Part shown: positions 58,802 through 64,000 of the stretch, piece by piece
Layout: the number at the start of each line of letters is the position of its first letter
Position numbering within the stretch: position 1 is the stretch's first letter
Assembly: GCF_002093665.1 (NCBI RefSeq)
Contig: NZ_MRWE01000028.1
Coordinates: 1 to 64,000 of the forward strand
Length of the DNA: 64,000 nt
From: Rouxiella badensis
Lineage (GTDB): Bacteria; Pseudomonadota; Gammaproteobacteria; Enterobacterales; Enterobacteriaceae
Reading direction: 5' to 3'
Translations under genes and position numbers: made by a program
Notes under the pieces: generated by a model
Database searches by the model: none
Told to the model about the DNA's origin: nothing
The model's input: only the letters and a program-made list of their open reading frames with translations

Positions 58802-59101
58802 ATGAAATCTTTAACGATATTAGCAGTATGCGGTGCGGGCCTCGGCAGCAGTTTCGCCTGTGAGATGAGTATTGAGGCGGCGTTGAAGGATATGGGCATT
58901 AAGGCGGCGTTGTCTCACTGTGATATTTCAAGCGCAGCCTCTACGCGTGCCGATATTATTATGACCGGATCCAATTTTAAATCTCAATTCGAGAACTACA
59001 CGCTTAGTTCAACCGTTATCTATTTAAAGCGCCTGATTGATAAGAAGGAAATAACCGAGAAGTTAACGCCGGTATTAAAAGAGATGGGATATTTAAATTA
59101 A
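58802..59101 (+). CDS. PTS IIB component (ascorbate/galactitol type)
   Basis: A 99-residue stand-alone IIB protein. LAVCGAGLGSSFACEM at 7-22 carries the phosphorylated cysteine C10 in the loop CGAGxGSS, as in UlaB/SgcB-type proteins. It passes phosphate from a IIA protein to the substrate in IIC. No IIA gene is nearby. GAGGG lies at a good distance before the ATG. First gene of a IIB-IIC operon. Confidence 0.85.
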   Translation: MKSLTILAVCGAGLGSSFACEMSIEAALKDMGIKAALSHCDISSAASTRADIIMTGSNFKSQFENYTLSSTVIYLKRLIDKKEITEKLTPVLKEMGYLN

Positions 59102-59160
59102 GTCTCGCCGAAAATAAAAATGAGAGAGTTTATAATTGCCTTTAATCGCGAGGGAAGGGG

Positions 59161-60426
59161 ATGTCTTTTTTATATTTTATTGTGAATGACGTTTTAGGCC
59201 AGGCCTCGATACTCATTGCCCTTATCGCTATGGTGGGGCTTATTGCGCTGAAAAAAAACGTCGGTCAGATTATCACCGGCACGTTAAAAACGCTGCTTGG
59301 CTTTCTGGTGCTGCTCGCCGGAGCCAACATTATCGTTGGAGCGCTGAACTTTCTGGGTGAAGTTTTCCAGAAAGGTTTCAACATGCGTGGCGTCGTGACC
59401 GACGTGGGGTCGATTGCCGGTATCGCTCAGCAGACTTTAGGTCGAGAAACCGCGCTTATCATGGTGCTGGCATTTATCATCAATATTCTTGTCGCCCGCT
59501 TCACCCGCGTTAAGTACATTTTTCTCACCGGCCAGGCGTCGCTGTGGATGGCGACGGTCTGCTCGGTTGTCGGCTACATGGGCGGACTGCGCGGCACCGA
59601 GCTTATTCTTGTCGGTGGCGGCATCGCTGGGTTGATGGCGGTAGGCATGCCTGCGCTGGCACAGCCTATCGTGCGAAAGATAACCGGCTCAGACGATATC
59701 GCGCTGGGCCATTTCTGCACGCTGGGGTATCTGGTGCAGGCCGGCGTGGCGAAGCTGACCGGCGACGTCAGTAAAAGTACCGAAGATATTGAGCTGCCGA
59801 GCGCCTTCTCCTTCCTGCAAGATACCTATTTATCGATGATGGTGGTGATGATCCCCATTTACCTCATCCCGACGATTGCTGCGGGTCCTGAGGTGGTGGC
59901 GCAGTATTCTAAGGGCGTCAGTTATCTGGTATTCGCGTTTTTGCAGTCGGTGCAGTTTGTCGTGGGGGTCTATGTGCTGCTCGCGGGCGTACGCCTGCTG
60001 CTGGCCGAAATCATCCCGGCCTTTCGCGGTATTGCACTGCGCATCGTGCCTAATGCCATTCCCGCACTGGACTGCCCGGTGCTGTTCCCGTATGCGCCCA
60101 ATGCGGTGATTATCGGTTTTATCAGTACCACCGTCGGCTCGATTATCGGCATGTTTTTATTTCCGAACGTGGGGCTGGCGATGATCCTGCCAGGCATGTT
60201 GACCAACTTCTTTGCCGGTGGTACGGCGGGTATTTTTGCCAACGCGGTAGGCGGAAGGCGAGGGGCCGTCATCGGCGGCGTATTTCACGGCCTGCTGATA
60301 ACCCTACTGCCTGCACTTTTACTGCCGTTGCTGGGCAGCTATGGTTTGCAGAACGTTACCTTTAGCGACGCCGACATCATCAGCGTTGGGCTGATTTATG
60401 GCCACGTACTTAACTTCTTTCATTAA
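59161..60426 (+). CDS. PTS IIC component (UlaA/SgaT-like)
   Basis: A 421-residue integral membrane transporter of the ascorbate-type PTS family, with about eleven helices. FFAGGTAGIFANAVGGRRGAV near 363-383 and IPALDCPVLFPYAPNAVIIGFI-type near 299-320 are conserved in UlaA-like proteins. It is shorter than UlaA (465) and ends soon after HVLNFFH. It imports and phosphorylates an unknown sugar or sugar acid with the IIB partner; the needed IIA must come from elsewhere. Confidence 0.85.
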   Translation: MSFLYFIVNDVLGQASILIALIAMVGLIALKKNVGQIITGTLKTLLGFLVLLAGANIIVGALNFLGEVFQKGFNMRGVVTDVGSIAGIAQQTLGRETALIMVLAFIINILVARFTRVKYIFLTGQASLWMATVCSVVGYMGGLRGTELILVGGGIAGLMAVGMPALAQPIVRKITGSDDIALGHFCTLGYLVQAGVAKLTGDVSKSTEDIELPSAFSFLQDTYLSMMVVMIPIYLIPTIAAGPEVVAQYSKGVSYLVFAFLQSVQFVVGVYVLLAGVRLLLAEIIPAFRGIALRIVPNAIPALDCPVLFPYAPNAVIIGFISTTVGSIIGMFLFPNVGLAMILPGMLTNFFAGGTAGIFANAVGGRRGAVIGGVFHGLLITLLPALLLPLLGSYGLQNVTFSDADIISVGLIYGHVLNFFH

Positions 60427-60435
60427 GGCATAAAA

Positions 60436-60458
60436 AAGGCCGGTCATTGACCGGCCTT
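60436..60458. terminator. Terminator between IIC and pta
   Basis: AAGGCCGGTC-ATT-GACCGGCCTT hairpin preceded by an A run, i.e. a T run on the minus strand, so it is strongest for pta and also ends the IIB-IIC operon. Confidence 0.85.
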
Positions 60459-60476
60459 AAGGTTGGCGTTTATTGT

Positions 60477-62636
60477 TTATTTTACCGCAACCGCTTCATC
60501 AGCCTGAGCGGACTGGATTGCGGTCAGAGCCACGGTATAGACGATGTCGTCAACCAACGCACCGCGAGACAGATCGTTAACCGGCTTGCGCATGCCTTGC
60601 AGCATCGGGCCGATAGAAACCAGGTCCGCAGAACGTTGTACCGCTTTGTAGGTCGTATTGCCGGTGTTGAGGTCTGGGAAGATGAACACGGTTGCCTGAC
60701 CCGCCACCGGTGAGTTTGGTGCTTTGGATTTCGCCACGTCGGCCATGATAGCCGCGTCATACTGCAAGGGGCCGTCGATGATCAGGTCCGGACGTTTCTC
60801 CTGCGCCAGACGGGTCGCTTCGCGCACTTTCTCAACGTCGCTACCGGCACCGGAGTTACCGGTGGAGTAAGAGATCATCGCAACGCGGGGTTCGATTCCG
60901 AAGGCGGCAGCTGAATCGGCAGACTGAATGGCGATTTCGGAAAGCTGTTCGGCGGTCGGATCCGGGTTGATCGCACAGTCGCCATAAACCAGTACCTGGT
61001 CCGGCAGCAGCATGAAGAATACGGAAGACACCAACGAGCTGCCCGGTGCGGTTTTGATAAGCTGTAACGGCGGACGAATGGTGTTAGCGGTGGTGTGAAC
61101 CGCGCCGGAAACCAGTCCGTCTACTTCGCCTTTTTCCAACATCAGCGTACCCAGCACCACGTTGTCTTCCAACTGTTCACGGGCCACGACTTCGGTCATG
61201 CCTTTGCTCTTGCGCAGCTCGACGAGGCGGGCAACGTACTCTTCGCGAACCTGAAGCGGATCTACGATTTGGATGCCGGCACCTAATTCTATGCCCTGCG
61301 CGGCGGCGACGCGTTTGATTTCGTCAGGATTACCCAGCAGCACACATTCGGCGATACCACGCTCTGCACACAGCGAAGCCGCTTTGACGGTGCGCGGCTC
61401 GTCGCCTTCTGGCAGCACGATGCGCTTACCGGCTTTACGCGCCAGCTCGGTCAGCTGATAGCGGAATGCAGGCGGCGACAGGCGGTGTGAACGCTCTGAA
61501 TGGGCGCTCAGTGAGTTGATCCAGTCTGCGTTAATATGTGAAGACACAAAGGTTTGCAGCTTCTCAACGCGCTGGTGGTCATCGGCCGGGACTTCGAGGC
61601 TGAAGCTTTGCAGGTTCAGCGAGGTCTGCCAGGTGTTGCTGTCAACCATGAATACCGGCAGGCCGGTCTCGAAAGCACGGGCGCAGAGTTGCTGAATGCG
61701 TTCATCCACCGGATAACCGCCGGTAAGCAGAATCGCGCCGAGCTCAATGCCGTTCATGGCGGCCAGACAGGCGGCAACCAGCACGTCAGGACGGTCGGCG
61801 GAGGTCACCAGCAGTGAGCCTGGGCGGAACAGGGAGAGCATGTTCGGAATGCTGCGCGCGCAGAAGGTCACGGACTTGATGCGACGGGTGTGAATATCGC
61901 CTTCGTTGATAATGCGTGCGTCGAGGTGCTTCGCCATGTCGATAGCGCGCACGGCAATCATTTCAAAGCTCCAGGGAATGCTGCCCAGCACAGGCATCGG
62001 GCTCATCGCCACCAGTTGCTCGATATCTACATGCGCGAAGTTGGCTTTGTCGGAGTCATCAAAGATTTCTGACAGATCAGGGCGGGTGCGGCCCTGATCG
62101 TCGACCGGTGCATTGACCTTGTTGATGATAACGCCAGTGATGTTTTTATTCTTGCTGCCGCCAAACACGCTGCGGGCCAGCTCGATGCGGTCCTTGAGCT
62201 GGGACGCGCTGTCATTGCCCTGACCGATAACGAAGACGATTTCAGCGTTCAGGGTCTTGGCTATTTCGTAGTTCAGCGCGCTGGCAAACTGATGGGTGCG
62301 GGTCGAGACCAGGCCTTCAACTAGTACCACTTCGGCATTCTTGGTATTGGCGTGGTAGTTGGCGACAATCTCCTCCATCAGCACGTCCTGCTGATTAGAG
62401 CTCAGCAGGCTTTGTACATGCTTCATCTTGAGCGGTTCGGCCGCTGTGATATTGGAATTGGCGCGGATAATGGTGGTGGTCTGATCGGGAGCATCGCCAC
62501 CGGAACGCGGCTGAGAGACCGGCTTGAACACGCTCAGGCTTACGCCTTTCTGTTCGATGGCACGGATAACGCCCAGGCTAACGCTGGTCAGACCCACGCT
62601 ATTGCCAATTGGAACCAACATAATTGTACGAGACAC
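60477..62636 (-). CDS. pta: Pta, phosphate acetyltransferase
   Basis: A 719-residue enzyme interconverting acetyl-CoA and acetyl phosphate. The long enterobacterial form has an N-terminal P-loop NTPase-like domain (about 1-230), a DRTGG regulatory domain (about 230-350) and the C-terminal catalytic domain (about 390-710, with [15 protein letters not shown] and [10 protein letters not shown]). Start is GTG, as in E. coli. It follows ackA with 106 bp between; a hairpin there may set the ratio of the two enzymes. Confidence 0.97.
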   Translation of the reverse strand: MSRTIMLVPIGNSVGLTSVSLGVIRAIEQKGVSLSVFKPVSQPRSGGDAPDQTTTIIRANSNITAAEPLKMKHVQSLLSSNQQDVLMEEIVANYHANTKNAEVVLVEGLVSTRTHQFASALNYEIAKTLNAEIVFVIGQGNDSASQLKDRIELARSVFGGSKNKNITGVIINKVNAPVDDQGRTRPDLSEIFDDSDKANFAHVDIEQLVAMSPMPVLGSIPWSFEMIAVRAIDMAKHLDARIINEGDIHTRRIKSVTFCARSIPNMLSLFRPGSLLVTSADRPDVLVAACLAAMNGIELGAILLTGGYPVDERIQQLCARAFETGLPVFMVDSNTWQTSLNLQSFSLEVPADDHQRVEKLQTFVSSHINADWINSLSAHSERSHRLSPPAFRYQLTELARKAGKRIVLPEGDEPRTVKAASLCAERGIAECVLLGNPDEIKRVAAAQGIELGAGIQIVDPLQVREEYVARLVELRKSKGMTEVVAREQLEDNVVLGTLMLEKGEVDGLVSGAVHTTANTIRPPLQLIKTAPGSSLVSSVFFMLLPDQVLVYGDCAINPDPTAEQLSEIAIQSADSAAAFGIEPRVAMISYSTGNSGAGSDVEKVREATRLAQEKRPDLIIDGPLQYDAAIMADVAKSKAPNSPVAGQATVFIFPDLNTGNTTYKAVQRSADLVSIGPMLQGMRKPVNDLSRGALVDDIVYTVALTAIQSAQADEAVAVK

Positions 62637-62707
62637 GGCAAACCTCTTCGACGATTTCAGGCAGCGGCTTGCGCAGTGAAAGGCAAGCCTGCCTGCTGTG
62701 AAAACAA

Positions 62708-62731
62708 CACTGCCAGCAGAGGCTGGCAGTG
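62708..62731 (-). terminator. Hairpin between ackA and pta
   Basis: CACTGCCAGC-AGAG-GCTGGCAGTG, a perfect 10-bp stem. On the minus strand it is followed by TTGTTTTCAC, so it can act as a partial terminator between ackA and pta. Confidence 0.6.
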
Positions 62732-62742
62732 GGGGAACATAT

Positions 62743-63945
62743 TTATGCGGTCAGACGCGCAGCGTCTTGTGCGATGACCAACTCTTCGTTGGTTGGGATA
62801 ACCAACGCTTTGCGGGTGCCTTCTTTATTGATTTCACCGGCTTTGCCGAAGCGCGCTGCAAGGTTGCGCTCGTGGTCGATTTCGAAGCCGAGCAGGCCGA
62901 GCTTGTTCAGCGTCAGCTCACGCACCAGCGCGGCGTTTTCGCCGATACCGCCGGTGAAGACGATAGCGTCAAGACGGCCTTCCATCAGCGAGGTGTAGCC
63001 GCCGATGTATTTCGCCAGACGGTGGCAGAAGACGTCCATCGCACGTTTGGCATCTTCTTTGGTTCCGTAGTTGTCTTCAACGTAGCGGCAGTCGCTGGTA
63101 ACTTCGGTCAGGCCCAGCAGGCCGGATTCCTTGGTCAGCATTTTGTTTATCTGATCGACGCTCATGCCCAGCGCGTCGTGCAGGTGGAAGACAATCGCAG
63201 GATCGATATCACCGCTGCGCGTGCCCATGACCAGTCCTTCGAGCGGCGTCAGGCCCATTGAGGTATCAACGCATTTACCGTTACGAATGGCACTGACAGA
63301 ACCGCCGTTACCCAGATGGCAGGTGATGAGGTTAACTTCATCAACCGGTTTGCCCAGCGTTTTTGCTGCTTCCTGAGTGACATAGTAATGGCTGGTGCCG
63401 TGCGCGCCGTAGCGACGAATGTGGTGGTCTTTATAGAGCTTGTACGGCAGGGCGTAGAGGTAAGACTCTTCCGGCATGGTCTGGTGGAAGGCGGTGTCGA
63501 ATACCGCAACATTTTTATCAGCCAATTTAGGGAAGGATTTCAACGCCTCATCAATACCAATCAGGTGAGCCGGGTTATGCAGCGGTGCAAATGGGATAGA
63601 ATCTTTGATACCCTGCAATACCACAGCATCAATCACGGCAGACTGCGTCAGTTTCTCGCCGCCGTGCACAATGCGGTGACCGATGGCCACCAGATTGGCA
63701 GACAACTCTGGCTTTTCTGCAAAAATAGTATTAACAATGTACTTCAAGGCTTCACTATGTGCGGCCCCGGCGCCTAAAGCAGCTTCATGCTTGCTGCCAT
63801 CGAGTTTCCACTTGATGCGGGCTTCTGGAAGATGGAAGCATTCGGCCAGACCTGAAATGTGTTCTTCGCCGTTGACGGCATCGATTATGGCAAACTTAAG
63901 TGATGAGCTACCACAGTTAAGAACCAGAACTAACTTACTTGACAT
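62743..63945 (-). CDS. ackA: AckA, acetate kinase
   Basis: A 400-residue kinase of the ASKHA fold that converts acetyl phosphate and ADP to acetate and [18 protein letters not shown] at 5-19 is the family start, [11 protein letters not shown] near 89-99 and [21 protein letters not shown] near 210-231 are phosphate and substrate motifs, and [15 protein letters not shown] near 330-344 is the C-terminal nucleotide motif. Length is identical to E. coli AckA. The promoter lies at or beyond the window edge. Confidence 0.98.
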   Translation of the reverse strand: MSSKLVLVLNCGSSSLKFAIIDAVNGEEHISGLAECFHLPEARIKWKLDGSKHEAALGAGAAHSEALKYIVNTIFAEKPELSANLVAIGHRIVHGGEKLTQSAVIDAVVLQGIKDSIPFAPLHNPAHLIGIDEALKSFPKLADKNVAVFDTAFHQTMPEESYLYALPYKLYKDHHIRRYGAHGTSHYYVTQEAAKTLGKPVDEVNLITCHLGNGGSVSAIRNGKCVDTSMGLTPLEGLVMGTRSGDIDPAIVFHLHDALGMSVDQINKMLTKESGLLGLTEVTSDCRYVEDNYGTKEDAKRAMDVFCHRLAKYIGGYTSLMEGRLDAIVFTGGIGENAALVRELTLNKLGLLGFEIDHERNLAARFGKAGEINKEGTRKALVIPTNEELVIAQDAARLTA

Positions 63946-64000
63946 GGAAGTACCTATTTATTGGATTGGTGCTGTTAAGTATCAAAACGCAAGGTTAACT

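Noticed and set aside
1-64000. CRISPR arrays, tRNA or rRNA genes, prophage or insertion sequences
   Set aside because: I read the intergenic regions for regular repeats, cloverleaf ends and transposase-like proteins and found none I could support.

Overview
This 64 kb window is chromosomal DNA from a gammaproteobacterium of the order Enterobacterales. Nearly every core protein reads as a close homologue of the E. coli genes lying between ackA and yfdC (roughly minutes 50 to 53 of the K-12 map), in the same relative order. It is not E. coli or Salmonella: ccmH and ccmI are separate genes, a ccm operon lies between yfdC and mlaA, argT is absent, and several accessory cassettes differ. A member of the Yersiniaceae (Rahnella, Ewingella, Rouxiella or Serratia type) is my best guess; this is inference from gene content only. 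I see no rRNA, tRNA, CRISPR, phage or insertion sequence.

Layout. 0.1-1.05 kb: yfdC (FNT channel). 1.3-8.6 kb: cytochrome c maturation operon ccmABCDEFGHI. 8.6-15.3 kb: mlaA, fadL, yfcZ and the fadIJ beta-oxidation operon, with FadR-type sites. 15.7-24.4 kb: sixA, smrB, prmB, aroC, mepA, epmC, yfcL, mnmC, fabB. 24.6-30.1 kb: an accessory block with a Met/His-rich DUF2946 protein, a PepSY-TM protein, a YbiR-type transporter, a MocR regulator and a rhodanese. 30.1-33.2 kb: flk, then an EamA exporter divergent from an AraC regulator. 33.3-43.7 kb: pdxB-usg-truA-dedA, accD, folC-dedD, cvpA-purF, ubiX. 44.0-47.2 kb: hisJQMP basic amino acid importer. 47.3-54.6 kb: a second accessory block with a sugar kinase and a zinc polyol dehydrogenase, a divergent polyol permease, pepT, and a DppA-like binding protein. 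54.7-57.3 kb: yfcH, yfcG, yfcD. 57.4-60.4 kb: a LacI regulator divergent from a PTS IIB-IIC pair. 60.5-63.9 kb: pta and ackA.

How the parts work together. Fatty-acid genes dominate the first half: FadL imports, FadI/FadJ degrade, FabB and AccD synthesise, and FadR/FabR-like sites tie them together. The cvpA-purF promoter carries a textbook PurR box. hisJQMP has a sigma-54-like promoter with NtrC-like half sites and a run of three 11-bp repeats. Accessory cassettes sit at a few positions in the conserved backbone (fabB/flk, flk/pdxB, hisP/yfcH, yfcD/pta), where E. coli carries other genes.

Most of the window is ordinary conserved chromosome. The less explained parts are the LacI-controlled PTS lacking IIA, the methionine-rich membrane pair, the MocR/rhodanese unit with a palindrome over its promoter, the polyol cassette without a regulator, and two similar hairpin elements. 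All regulatory sites are read by eye and should be treated as candidates.
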